Below are positions 43,793-52,563 of a stretch of 64,000 nt of DNA, one piece after another. Below the pieces are notes generated by a model that ran no database searches, had not been told where the DNA came from, and worked only from the letters and a program-made list of their open reading frames with translations. The DNA comes from DATCMA01 sp036563645. Its GTDB lineage: Bacteria > Actinomycetota > Actinomycetes > Mycobacteriales > Micromonosporaceae. Location: positions 16,213-80,212 of the forward strand of contig DATCMA010000022.1 of the NCBI GenBank assembly GCA_036563645.1, written 5' to 3'. How positions within the stretch are numbered: position 1 is the stretch's first letter; each line of letters starts with the position of its first letter. Made by a program: the position numbers and the translations under genes.

Positions 43793-44875
43793 TCACAGCA
43801 GCGACGCGGCGTGTCGGCCAGCGGCGGCCGCGGCGAGGAAGTAGGCGTAGTCGTCGTCGAGCCCTCGCCCCATGGTCGATAAGGGGACGGGTGCGGCGCG
43901 CAGCGCGGCGTCGAGGCCGTCGCAGGCGACCCGAACGATCCGGTGCCGGTCGGGCATGGCTGCCAGCGCGGCGTCGACGGCGGCGGCGAGCGCGGGCGGC
44001 GCCAGTCCCTCGGGTACGACCAGGTCAGCGCCGGCGAGCGCGACGCGCGCGTAGGCGGTCACGCTGTGGTGCGACACGCCGAAGTGCCGGGGCCGAGGGT
44101 CGGCTGCCGAGATCCGCAGCGACCCGACCGGCCGGCCACCGAGGGTGGCGGCGGCGTTGACGGCTTCTCCGACACTCACCCCGGAGAACCCCCACCGGGT
44201 GCCGGTGCCGAGGTTGCCCGGCCCCTGCGCCACGATCGCCACGTCGGCGTTGAGGACATGCCGCGCGGCGAGCAGACCACTGTAGACGTTGGTGGCTTCC
44301 AGGTCCCCGCCGAACGCCTGACCGACGGTGATCGTGCCGGCTAGGTGGTCCCGCAGCCCGGCGAGCGTCCGGGAAAACCACGCGGGCAGCGCCCCGCCGT
44401 CGGTCATCACGTAGGCGACCCGGCACCCCGGGCGGTCCGCCAGCACCCCGGCGAGGATCGCCGGCACCGCGGAGTGCAAGTCCGCGGTCACCACCGGCAT
44501 GCCGCCTACGTCGTCGGCGTCGACCAGGGCGGCGCGGTGGGGGGAGGCCTCCTCGTCGACCCCGAGCAGGATCGCTTGCAGCGGGGTGTAGCGGGCCTTG
44601 ACGAGGTGGCCTGCGTCGCGAGTCGTGCCGTCGTGCGGCGGGTCCGGCGGCAGGCGATCCGGCAGCGCGACCACGAAGGCGTACCCGCCGGTGCCGAGCC
44701 CCATGAGCAGGGCGCCCACGTTGAGCAGAACCCGGTCGCCGGGCTGCGGGTCACCGACGAGCGCCGGGTAGGCCAGGGCCCGCAGCGTCGTGCCCTCGAC
44801 CGCGACATCCAGCTCCACCGCGCCGTGCCAGCGGCGCCGGAGCGCCACGACTGTGCCGGATCGCCAGCGCACCAT
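43793..44875 (-). CDS. DUF3866 family protein
   Basis: 360 aa from ATG 44875; TAGGGT just upstream makes this leaderless and overlaps the alternative GTG 44884. An N-terminal beta domain (WRSGTVVALRRRW) is followed by an alpha/beta domain with the Gly-rich conserved stretch VAQGPGNLGTGTRWGFSGV and the HFGVSHHSVTAYARVA motif of the family. No known activity. It is divergent from pafBC and often accompanies the pafA-tat region in actinomycetes. Confidence 0.85.
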   Translation of the reverse strand: MVRWRSGTVVALRRRWHGAVELDVAVEGTTLRALAYPALVGDPQPGDRVLLNVGALLMGLGTGGYAFVVALPDRLPPDPPHDGTTRDAGHLVKARYTPLQAILLGVDEEASPHRAALVDADDVGGMPVVTADLHSAVPAILAGVLADRPGCRVAYVMTDGGALPAWFSRTLAGLRDHLAGTITVGQAFGGDLEATNVYSGLLAARHVLNADVAIVAQGPGNLGTGTRWGFSGVSVGEAVNAAATLGGRPVGSLRISAADPRPRHFGVSHHSVTAYARVALAGADLVVPEGLAPPALAAAVDAALAAMPDRHRIVRVACDGLDAALRAAPVPLSTMGRGLDDDYAYFLAAAAAGRHAASLL

Positions 44876-44968
44876 GCCGGGCACCCTAGTCCGTGCGCCG
44901 CGGGCACGGCACCTGGGGCGGCTATCCCCACCGTTCGTTCATGGACTTCCGTCGAGCGGGAAGACTGC

Positions 44969-44974
44969 TAGCGT
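44969..44974 (+). promoter_or_regulatory. -10 element for leaderless pafBC mRNA
   Basis: TAGCGT, predicted start at 44981, the first base of the GTG codon. Confidence 0.5.
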
Positions 44975-44980
44975 CAGGGC

Positions 44981-47026
44981 GTGTCTCAGGCGCGAACCGA
45001 GCGGCTGGTCAACCTGGTGATCTGTTTGCTGTCGACGAAGCGGTTCCTCACCGCCGCGCAGATCGCCGCGACTGTTCCGGGCTACGAGCACGATCCCGAC
45101 GATCCCCGTGCCCGCGAGGCGTTTCAGCGGAAGTTCGAACGCGACAAGGCGGAGCTGCGCGAGCTGGGGGTGCCGTTAGAGGTCGGCACAAACAGTGTCT
45201 TCGACACCGAGCCGGGCTACCGGATCGCGCGGCGCGCCTACGCCTTACCCGAGATCGTGCTGGAGCCGGACGAAGCGGCCGCGGTCGGTATCGCCGCCCG
45301 GCTGTGGCGGCACGCGGAACTGGCCGCGGCAGCCTCCTCAGGGTTGGCGAAGCTGCGCGCCGCCGGGGTGGAGGTGGACCCGCACGCCACCTTCGGTGTC
45401 GAACCGGTGGTGAGCGTCGACGCAGCGTTCGCGCCGCTGGTCACCGCCGCCCGAGAGCGGCGCGTGGTGACCTTCGACTACCGCGCCCCGCACCGGGATG
45501 AGCCCACAAGCCGGCAACTCCAACCCTGGGGGGTGGTCTGCTGGCGTGGCCGGTGGTACGTCGTCGGCCACGACCTGGACCGCGCGGCAGCCCGCTGCTT
45601 CCGCCTGTCGCGCATCACCGGCACCGTGCGGCCGGTCGGCCCCGCGCACGCCTATCCGCCCCCACCGTCGACAGAGGAGCTGCTGCGCTACGTCGCGAGC
45701 TGGGCGGAGCCAGCTGAGCCGACCAAGGAGGCGATCCTGCTGGTCCGCCCCGGGCGTGCCGCGGGGTTGCGTCGGCGTGCCGCGGAGTCGACCCCCGCCG
45801 GCGACGGGGACCGGCTCGTGCTGCGGTACACCGACACGGAGACCGTGGCCGGGCTGCTCGCCGGGTACGGCGCCGACGTCCGGGTGCTCGATCCCCCGGA
45901 GCTGCGGGATGCGGTCATCTACCGGCTGAAGGAGACCGCCGCGCGCCACCACCCCACCGCCGGCGGCAGCCCTCCGGTGGGGCGAGCCGACGCCGGCGAG
46001 CCCGCGACTGCCCGCTCCCGGGATGCCGCCCGCGCACCCACCGCCGCGGCGCGCGGCCCGCAGCCGGCTGCGGATCGACTCGTCCGGCTGCTCACCCTCG
46101 TGCCGTACCTGCTCAACCGTCCCGGTGTCGCCCTGGCCCAGGTCGCGGAGGCCTTCGGCACCGATGAGCGGCAGATCCGCGCCGACTTGAAGCTGCTGTG
46201 GATGTGCGGTCTGCCCGGCTACGGGCCCGGCGACTTGATCGATATGGCGTTTGACGGGGACCGCGTCACCCTCACCTACGACGCCGGCATCAACCGTCCG
46301 CTGCGGCTGACCCCCGATGAGGCGCTCGCCTTGGTGGTGGCGCTGCGGATGTTGGCGGAGACCCCGGGGATGGCCCACCGCGACGCCGTCAAGCGCGCCC
46401 TAGCCAAGATCGAAGACGCGGCGGGGGACGCCGCACAACCCCCCGTGGCGGTGCGGATGCCGAGGAGTGACCCGCGCATCGACCGGCTGCGCGCCGCTGT
46501 CGAGCGGGGTCGGGCGTTGCACCTCACCTACTACACGGCCACGCGGGACGTGACCACTGAGCGGGTCGTCGACCCGCTGCGGGTGCTCATGGTCGGCGGA
46601 CGCGCCTATCTTGAGGCGTGGTGTCGGCAGGCGGAGGCGGTCCGGCTGTTCCGCGCGGACCGCATCGACGCGTTGACCGAGCTCGACGAGCCGGCGCGGC
46701 CACCGGCGCAGGCCCGCGCCCAGGAAGTCAGCGGCGAGGTGTTCCGGCCTGGCCCCGACTTGCCGCTGGTGACCTTCAGCGTCACCCGCGCCGGTCGGTG
46801 GATCACCGAGTACTACCCGTGTGAGGAGGTCCAGCGAGGCCCGGGCGAGCTGTGGACGGTGGCGATGCGGGTCGCTGACCTGCGCTGGGCGCGTCGGTTC
46901 GCCCTCGGTCTCGGGCCGGACGTGACGGTGACCTCACCACCGGAGTTGGTGGCGGCGATCCACGAGGAGGCGATAGCCGCGCTGGAGGCGTACGCCGTCC
47001 CCGGGCCGGTGGCCGTCGACAGCTAG
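44981..47026 (+). CDS. pafBC: Fused PafB-PafC WYL-domain DNA-damage regulator
   Basis: 681 aa. It contains two head-to-tail copies of the PafB/PafC architecture: winged helix plus WYL domain (1-315), a Pro/Ala linker (about 325-360), and a second winged helix plus WYL domain (about 362-670). The WYL cores are PWGVVCWRGRWYVVGHD and PLRVLMVGGRAYLEAWC. Separate PafB and PafC form a heterodimer that activates the LexA-independent DNA-damage regulon; here they are one chain. It lies downstream of pafA, as usual. Confidence 0.93.
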   Translation: MSQARTERLVNLVICLLSTKRFLTAAQIAATVPGYEHDPDDPRAREAFQRKFERDKAELRELGVPLEVGTNSVFDTEPGYRIARRAYALPEIVLEPDEAAAVGIAARLWRHAELAAAASSGLAKLRAAGVEVDPHATFGVEPVVSVDAAFAPLVTAARERRVVTFDYRAPHRDEPTSRQLQPWGVVCWRGRWYVVGHDLDRAAARCFRLSRITGTVRPVGPAHAYPPPPSTEELLRYVASWAEPAEPTKEAILLVRPGRAAGLRRRAAESTPAGDGDRLVLRYTDTETVAGLLAGYGADVRVLDPPELRDAVIYRLKETAARHHPTAGGSPPVGRADAGEPATARSRDAARAPTAAARGPQPAADRLVRLLTLVPYLLNRPGVALAQVAEAFGTDERQIRADLKLLWMCGLPGYGPGDLIDMAFDGDRVTLTYDAGINRPLRLTPDEALALVVALRMLAETPGMAHRDAVKRALAKIEDAAGDAAQPPVAVRMPRSDPRIDRLRAAVERGRALHLTYYTATRDVTTERVVDPLRVLMVGGRAYLEAWCRQAEAVRLFRADRIDALTELDEPARPPAQARAQEVSGEVFRPGPDLPLVTFSVTRAGRWITEYYPCEEVQRGPGELWTVAMRVADLRWARRFALGLGPDVTVTSPPELVAAIHEEAIAALEAYAVPGPVAVDS

Positions 47027-47029
47027 GCT
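47024..47029 (+). promoter_or_regulatory. -10 element overlapping the pafBC stop codon
   Basis: TAGGCT, whose first three bases are the TAG stop of pafBC. Predicted start 47036, one base before GTG 47037. Confidence 0.4.
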
Positions 47030-47036
47030 GACCGGC

Positions 47037-47291
47037 GTGGTGACCGGGATCGTGCTCACGGCCGTTGCGCTCGCGCTGGTTGGCCTCGCGGTGGCCGTCC
47101 GGCGGGTGCTGACCAGGTGGCGAGGGCTGCTGCGCGCCGCGCAGGCGTGCGCGCCGCAGCAGGCACAGGTCGCGGCGCTCGCGACGCGGGCGCGCCAGCT
47201 GGCGGAACGCGCCGAGACGATCGCGGCGCAGGCCGACGGCCTGGCACGCGCGCCGCGTGGCCCGTCGCGAGTGACGCGGGTGAATCGGTAA
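47037..47291 (+). CDS. Small membrane-anchored coiled-coil protein
   Basis: 84 aa. A hydrophobic N-terminal helix (about 3-21) is followed by an Ala/Arg/Gln-rich helix (about 25-70), likely a short coiled coil, and a basic tail. It sits between pafBC and tatA. The layout resembles TatA/B-like or envelope accessory proteins, but no family motif is seen. Confidence 0.6.
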   Translation: MVTGIVLTAVALALVGLAVAVRRVLTRWRGLLRAAQACAPQQAQVAALATRARQLAERAETIAAQADGLARAPRGPSRVTRVNR

Positions 47292-47447
47292 GCCGGCGGA
47301 TATCTCGTCTCGACCGTTGACTGTCGTCACCGTGTGGCCGAGACTGCACAGGCCGGGCGTCGTCCGGCCCGGTGGCGCACGACCTGGCCCCTCGTACGAT
47401 GGGCACGGGCACCACCGCTGAACTGGCCGAACAAGTCTGGAGCAACC

Positions 47448-47711
47448 ATGGGCGCACTCAAGCCGTGGCACATCGCCGTCCTCGTGGTCGTGCTGATCTT
47501 GCTGTTTGGTTCGAAGCGACTGCCGGACGCGGCGCGCGCGCTCGGCCGATCGCTGCGGATCATCAAGGCGGAGACGCGGAGCTTGGCCGACGACAGCGAC
47601 CTCGCCACCAAGGCCGACGCGCAGGTCGCCCGTCAGCCGCTGCCGCCGACGGACCAGCCGTCGGCTACTCCGACGGCTGACCCAGCCCGGCGGGTGCAGG
47701 ACCACACCTGA
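47448..47711 (+). CDS. tatA: Twin-arginine translocase subunit TatA
   Basis: 87 aa from ATG 47448, with a GGAG site. It is a single membrane helix followed by the family signature LLFGSKRLPDAARALGRSLRIIKAETR (amphipathic helix) and a flexible Pro/Thr tail. It forms the protein-conducting pore with TatC for folded proteins carrying RR signal peptides. The TACGAT hexamer at 47395-47400 may be its promoter. Confidence 0.95.
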   Translation: MGALKPWHIAVLVVVLILLFGSKRLPDAARALGRSLRIIKAETRSLADDSDLATKADAQVARQPLPPTDQPSATPTADPARRVQDHT

Positions 47712-47774
47712 TCCCGAGGCGGGCAGCACGCCATACCCCCTGGTTATCGACGAAGCACAGCCGAGAGGCATCCC

Positions 47775-48707
47775 GTGCGTTTCACGCTGCGCCGGCGAGG
47801 TCCGAGTCGCTTCCAGCGGGCCGCTGACGGCTCGATGACCTTGATGGAGCATCTGCAGGAACTGCGGATGCGGTTGTTCCGCGCCTCCCTGGCCATCGTG
47901 GCCGGTTTCGCGGTCGGCTTGGTGCTGGCTCAACCGGTCTTCGAGCTTCTTCAGGACCCGTACTGCAACCTCCCGGGCGTCCGTCGCGCGGACGGCGGCT
48001 GCCCGATGACCCAGCTCGGACCCGCCGATGGGTTCCTCCTCAAACTGAAGATCGCGCTCTGGGTCGGGTTGATCGTCGCGGCGCCGGTCTGGCTGTACCA
48101 GCTGTGGGCGTTCATCGCCCCGGGGCTGCACCGCCACGAGCGCCGCTACGCCTACGCGTTCACTGCGATCGCCGCGCCGCTGTTCATCGCCGGCGCCGCC
48201 CTGGCCTACTTCGTCGTCGACAAAGGGCTGACGTTCCTGCTGGAGTCCGGCGTCACCGGCCTGGAAACACAGCTTGAGGTGACCCGCTACGTCTCGTTCG
48301 TCACCAACATGATCATGATTTTTGGGGTGGCGTTCGAGTTCCCGCTGGTCGTCCTCATGCTCAACATCGTCGGCTTGGCGAGCGCCAAGCGGCTGCTGGG
48401 CTGGTGGCGCGTGGCGGTCTTTCTGTTCTTTGCGTTCAGCGCGATCGTCACGCCGACGCCGGATCCCTTCGGAATGACCGCCCTGGCGATATGTCTGTCC
48501 GCGCTGTACTTCGGCGCGGTGGGGTTGGCGTTCCTCAACGACAAGCGGCGCGCCCGCAGCCGCAGCGCCTACGCGGACGTCCCGGACGATGAGGCGTCCC
48601 CGCTGGACTACACACCGGAGCCGGTGACGGCGAGCGAGCCCCTGCCCCCGGTGTCCCCGGTCACGCCCCCGCAGCCCGTGGAGCGTGACTACGACGACAT
48701 GACGTAA
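47775..48707 (+). CDS. tatC: Twin-arginine translocase subunit TatC
   Basis: 310 aa from GTG 47775, with GAGAGG upstream. It has six membrane segments between about residues 35 and 260. The N-terminal MTLMEHLQELRMRL helix and the conserved Pro/Glu region FEFPLVVLMLNIVG form the signal-peptide receptor site. An acidic, Pro-rich C-terminal tail (about 265-310) is added. No tatB-like gene follows. Confidence 0.95.
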   Translation: MRFTLRRRGPSRFQRAADGSMTLMEHLQELRMRLFRASLAIVAGFAVGLVLAQPVFELLQDPYCNLPGVRRADGGCPMTQLGPADGFLLKLKIALWVGLIVAAPVWLYQLWAFIAPGLHRHERRYAYAFTAIAAPLFIAGAALAYFVVDKGLTFLLESGVTGLETQLEVTRYVSFVTNMIMIFGVAFEFPLVVLMLNIVGLASAKRLLGWWRVAVFLFFAFSAIVTPTPDPFGMTALAICLSALYFGAVGLAFLNDKRRARSRSAYADVPDDEASPLDYTPEPVTASEPLPPVSPVTPPQPVERDYDDMT

Positions 48708-48793
48708 GGGGCCCGAAATCCAGCCGGGCTGCGTGCCGCCCGGGCGGGCGCCGCACCCGGTCGTCCCGCAGGCGCCTCATACCGGGGTGCGGG

Positions 48794-48840
48794 GTCGTGG
48801 CCAGGCCGCCCGGCGTGGGACGGGTCGGCCTGACCACGAC
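48794..48840. terminator. Hairpin terminator between tatC and HAD gene
   Basis: Long inverted repeat GTCGTGG-CCAGGCCG against CGGCCTG-ACCACGAC, in the convergent gap; no U-tract. Confidence 0.5.
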
Positions 48841-48856
48841 CCAGCCCACCAGGCGG

Positions 48857-49660
48857 TCAGCCGCTGTCGCCGCGGACAGGGACCCCGACGAGGTCCAGCA
48901 CGGCCCCAAGGCCGTTGACCTGCCCTGGATCGGCGGCGGGGAGCACCAGCGCCCGGCAGCCGATGCCCACCGCACCGGCGTCAGCTGGTGTGTCGCCGAC
49001 CATCAGCGCCTGCTCCGGCGCCACCCCGAGGGCCCCGCAGGCCCGCAGGAAGATCGCCGGATCGGGTTTGCAGCGCCCCACCTCGTACGACAGCACGAAC
49101 GCGTCGACGACCTCGGCGAGCTGCCAGGCGGCGAACAGCGGCCGAATGTCGAAGCCGATGTTGCTCACCACGGCGATGCGCACGCCCGCATCCCGCAGGG
49201 CGTGGAGTGTGGCGGTGGTGTCGGGGTACAACAGCCACCCCTCCGGGCGCAGCAGCCGCTCGTAGAGCGCCTCCGGCAGGCCGTCGATTCCGGTGTCGAC
49301 CGTGGCGGCTAACCCGGTGTACGCGGCGCGGTGCGCGTGCTCGTCCAGGTCGCGTTCCGCCCACACCTCGGCGAGGTGAGGGGGGATACGGGAAGGCAGC
49401 GGCCCACCGGCTCGACCCGCGGTGACCAGCCGATCCGCCAACACCGTGGCGCGTGCCCGGTCCAAGGTGACCCCGCACTCGGCCGCGGCGGCGAGCACCC
49501 ACGACACGGGATCCTCCACTTGGGCGAGCGTGCCGTGGAAGTCGAACAGCACCGCGTCGAAACGGGGACGCGGTGACGCGGCCTCGATGTGGTCCCCGGA
49601 CGACGGCATACGGGGGCCGGGTGGGCGACTGGGGCTCGGCGATTCGGGATGCTCCAGCAC
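48857..49660 (-). CDS. HAD-superfamily hydrolase with DxH nucleophile motif
   Basis: 267 aa from GTG 49660; TAAGGT (49668-49673, minus strand) puts the transcript start next to this codon. HAD motifs: DFHGTLA (I), VVSNIG (II), the Lys of GRCKPDPAIF (III) and GDTPADAGAV (IV). In motif I the usual second Asp, which acts as acid/base in phosphatases, is His. That leaves the nucleophile intact but the chemistry uncertain (phosphatase, or dehalogenase-like). It is divergent from helY. Confidence 0.85.
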   Translation of the reverse strand: MLEHPESPSPSRPPGPRMPSSGDHIEAASPRPRFDAVLFDFHGTLAQVEDPVSWVLAAAAECGVTLDRARATVLADRLVTAGRAGGPLPSRIPPHLAEVWAERDLDEHAHRAAYTGLAATVDTGIDGLPEALYERLLRPEGWLLYPDTTATLHALRDAGVRIAVVSNIGFDIRPLFAAWQLAEVVDAFVLSYEVGRCKPDPAIFLRACGALGVAPEQALMVGDTPADAGAVGIGCRALVLPAADPGQVNGLGAVLDLVGVPVRGDSG

Positions 49661-49733
49661 GCCGTGCACCTTATCGAGCCCGCCGACTACGGGTCGCTGA
49701 CGGCCTCGACGGGTGGGCCATATCCGCAAGCAC

Positions 49734-49739
49734 TAATCT
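49734..49739 (+). promoter_or_regulatory. -10 element for leaderless helY mRNA
   Basis: TAATCT, predicted start 49746, one base before ATG 49747. Confidence 0.5.
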
Positions 49740-49746
49740 TGCCGGT

Positions 49747-52536
49747 ATGTCGAGCCCCGCCGAGCGGTACGCCGCGGCGCGCCGCCGGGCCGCACAGGCC
49801 GCTGCCTTCCCCGCGTTGGAGGAGTTCTCCCTCGATCTCGGTTTCGAGCTTGACGACTTCCAACGCGAGGCGTGCCAGGCGTTGGAGCGAGGCAGCGGGG
49901 TGCTGGTGTGCGCCCCGACGGGCGCGGGGAAAACCGTCGTCGGTGAATTCGCGGTCTTTCTCGCCCTTCGCGGCACCAACGGCACCGGCCCGCGCAAGTG
50001 CTTCTACACCACGCCGATCAAGGCCCTGTCCAACCAGAAGTACCACGACCTCGTCGACCGGTACGGCGCGGATCGGGTTGGGCTGCTCACCGGCGACAAC
50101 GCGATCAACGGCGACGCGCCGGTGGTCGTCATGACCACCGAAGTGCTGCGCAACATGCTCTACGCCCAGTCGCCGGCGTTGGAGGGCCTGGCGTACGTGG
50201 TGATGGACGAGGTTCACTACCTCGCCGACCGGTTCCGGGGCGCCGTCTGGGAAGAGGTGATCATTCACCTGCCCGCGTCGGTCACCCTGGTGTCGCTGTC
50301 GGCGACGGTGTCCAACGCCGAGGAGTTCGCCGACTGGCTTGTGACCGTGCGCGGCAAGACCGAGGTGGTGGTCAGCGAACACCGGCCGGTGCCGCTGTGG
50401 CAGCACATGCTGGTCGGTCGGCGCATGTTCGACCTGTTCCACGACGCCGACGCCGCCCGCAAACACGACGTCCACCCGGAGCTGCTGCGCTACACCCGCG
50501 AGATCCTGCGCCGGCTGGAGGTCAGTGACGGCCGCGGCTGGGGGCGGTCACGGCGGCGTGGCCCGCGCTGGCGGCCACCGCTGCGCGCCGACATCGTCGA
50601 GCGTCTCGACCGGGAAGGCCTCCTCCCCGCGATCATCTTCATCTTCAGCCGGGCCGGCTGTGACGCGGCGGTGCAGCAGTGCCTCGCCGCAGGGCTGCGG
50701 TTGACCACGCCCGAGGAGCAAGCCGAGATCCGCCGCGTGGTCGAGGAGCGGGTCGCCGGCATCCCCGCGGAAGATCTCACGGTGCTCGGCTACTGGGAGT
50801 GGCGGGACGGGCTCGAGCGAGGCCTGGCCGCGCACCACGCCGGGATGCTGCCGGTGTTCAAAGAAGTCGTCGAGGAGCTGTTCGTCCGGGGCTTGGTCAA
50901 GGCGGTCTTCGCCACCGAGACCCTCGCCTTGGGCATCAACATGCCGGCCCGGTGTGTGGTGCTCGAACGGCTGGTCAAGTACAACGGGGAAGCCCACGTC
51001 GACTTGACCCCCGGGGAGTACACGCAGCTCACAGGCCGCGCGGGCCGCCGCGGCATCGACGTCGAAGGCCACGCGGTCGTGGTGTGGTCACCGGAGATCG
51101 ACCCCCGGCACGTCGCCGGGCTCGCCTCCACCCGCACCTACCCGCTGCGCTCCAGCTTCCGCCCGTCGTACAACATGGCGGTCAATCTGGCCGGCTCGGT
51201 CGGGTTGGACGCGGCCCGCCACCTGCTGGAGTCCTCGTTCGCGCAGTTCCAGGCGGACCGGTCCGTCGTCGGCATGGCCCGGCAGGTCAAGCGCAACGAG
51301 GAAGCCATCGCCGCCCACCGCAAGGAGATCGCCTGCCACCTCGGGGATTTCGAGGAGTACTTCGCGCTGCGGATGGCGATCGCGGATCGCGAGCGGGCGT
51401 TGGCCCGCCAAGGGAGGAGTCAGCGGCGGGCCGCGGCGATCGCCTCCCTGGAGCGGCTGCGCGTCGGCGACGTCATCCGGATTCCCTCCGGCCGCCGGGC
51501 TGGCCTCGCTGTGGTGCTCGACCCGGGTGTCGGCGGCTTCGGGGAGCCCCGTCCGCTGGTGCTCACCCCCGACCGGTGGGCGGGGCGGATCAGCGCCGCG
51601 GATTTCACCAGCCCCGCGGAGGTGCTCAGCCGCATCCGCGTGCCGCGGCACTTCAACTACCGCTCCCCGGCGGCGCGGCGGGACCTGGCCGCCGCGCTCG
51701 CCGCCACCCGACTCGACCGCTACCCACCGCGGCGGACCCGCCGAGGTGGGCTGGCCGCCGACGACGAGCAGCTCGCCGAGCTGCGTCGCCAGCTTCGCCG
51801 TCACCCCTGCCACGCCTGTCCCGAGCGGGAGGAGCACGCCCGCTGGGCCGAGCGGCTGCGTCGGCTGGAGCGCGACACCGAGGAGCTGCGGGCCCGGGTG
51901 GCGGGGCGAACCGGGTCGCTGACCCGCACCTTCGACCGGGTCTGCGACCTGCTGACCACCCGCGGCTACCTGTCCCCCCAGGGGGAGGTGACGGACGCCG
52001 GCCGGCTGCTGGCGCGGATCTGGACCGAGGCGGACCTGTTGGTCGCCGAGTGCCTCCGGCGCGGGGTCTGGGATGGGCTGTCCCCGGCGGAGCTGGCCGC
52101 CGCGGTGTCGGTCGTGGTGTACGAGTCCCGCCGCGAAGGCGACGACCACGTCGCGGTGCCGCGCGGTCCCGTCGCTGAGGCGATCGACGCGACGTTGACG
52201 ATCTGGGCGGAGCTGGAGGCGGAGGAGACCCGCCGCGGCCTGGAGACCACCCGGGAGCCGGATCTCGGGTTTGTCTGGCCGATGTACCGCTGGGCGCGGG
52301 GAGAGCCGCTGGCCAAGGTGCTCGCCAGCGGCCGCACCCTGGACGGGGACATGCCGGCAGGCGACTTCGTGCGCTGGGCGCGGCAAGTCGTCGACCTGCT
52401 GGATCAGCTCGCCGAAGCCACCGGTGTCGCCGCTGACCTGCAGCAGACCGCGCGCCAAGCCGTCGGCGTGATCAACCGGGGGATTTTGGCCTACAACACC
52501 GTCAGCGGCCCGGGTGAGCCGCTCGCCCCGAGCTAG
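49747..52536 (+). CDS. helY: Ski2/Mtr4-like DEVH RNA helicase HelY
   Basis: 929 aa. It is a superfamily-2 helicase: Walker A APTGAGKTVV, motif II DEVH, motif III SATVSN, motif VI TGRAGRRGID. The ratchet and DSHCT-type C-terminal domains follow (last ~200 residues, ending in a helical bundle). It is the bacterial relative of eukaryotic exosome helicases. The gene stands beside tatAC exactly as HelY does in M. tuberculosis. A role in RNA or nucleic-acid unwinding is inferred from family. The open frame extends upstream, but the promoter selects this ATG. Confidence 0.93.
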   Translation: MSSPAERYAAARRRAAQAAAFPALEEFSLDLGFELDDFQREACQALERGSGVLVCAPTGAGKTVVGEFAVFLALRGTNGTGPRKCFYTTPIKALSNQKYHDLVDRYGADRVGLLTGDNAINGDAPVVVMTTEVLRNMLYAQSPALEGLAYVVMDEVHYLADRFRGAVWEEVIIHLPASVTLVSLSATVSNAEEFADWLVTVRGKTEVVVSEHRPVPLWQHMLVGRRMFDLFHDADAARKHDVHPELLRYTREILRRLEVSDGRGWGRSRRRGPRWRPPLRADIVERLDREGLLPAIIFIFSRAGCDAAVQQCLAAGLRLTTPEEQAEIRRVVEERVAGIPAEDLTVLGYWEWRDGLERGLAAHHAGMLPVFKEVVEELFVRGLVKAVFATETLALGINMPARCVVLERLVKYNGEAHVDLTPGEYTQLTGRAGRRGIDVEGHAVVVWSPEIDPRHVAGLASTRTYPLRSSFRPSYNMAVNLAGSVGLDAARHLLESSFAQFQADRSVVGMARQVKRNEEAIAAHRKEIACHLGDFEEYFALRMAIADRERALARQGRSQRRAAAIASLERLRVGDVIRIPSGRRAGLAVVLDPGVGGFGEPRPLVLTPDRWAGRISAADFTSPAEVLSRIRVPRHFNYRSPAARRDLAAALAATRLDRYPPRRTRRGGLAADDEQLAELRRQLRRHPCHACPEREEHARWAERLRRLERDTEELRARVAGRTGSLTRTFDRVCDLLTTRGYLSPQGEVTDAGRLLARIWTEADLLVAECLRRGVWDGLSPAELAAAVSVVVYESRREGDDHVAVPRGPVAEAIDATLTIWAELEAEETRRGLETTREPDLGFVWPMYRWARGEPLAKVLASGRTLDGDMPAGDFVRWARQVVDLLDQLAEATGVAADLQQTARQAVGVINRGILAYNTVSGPGEPLAPS

Positions 52537-52563
52537 CGCGCCCCGCGCTGTCGCGTCCGCGCC

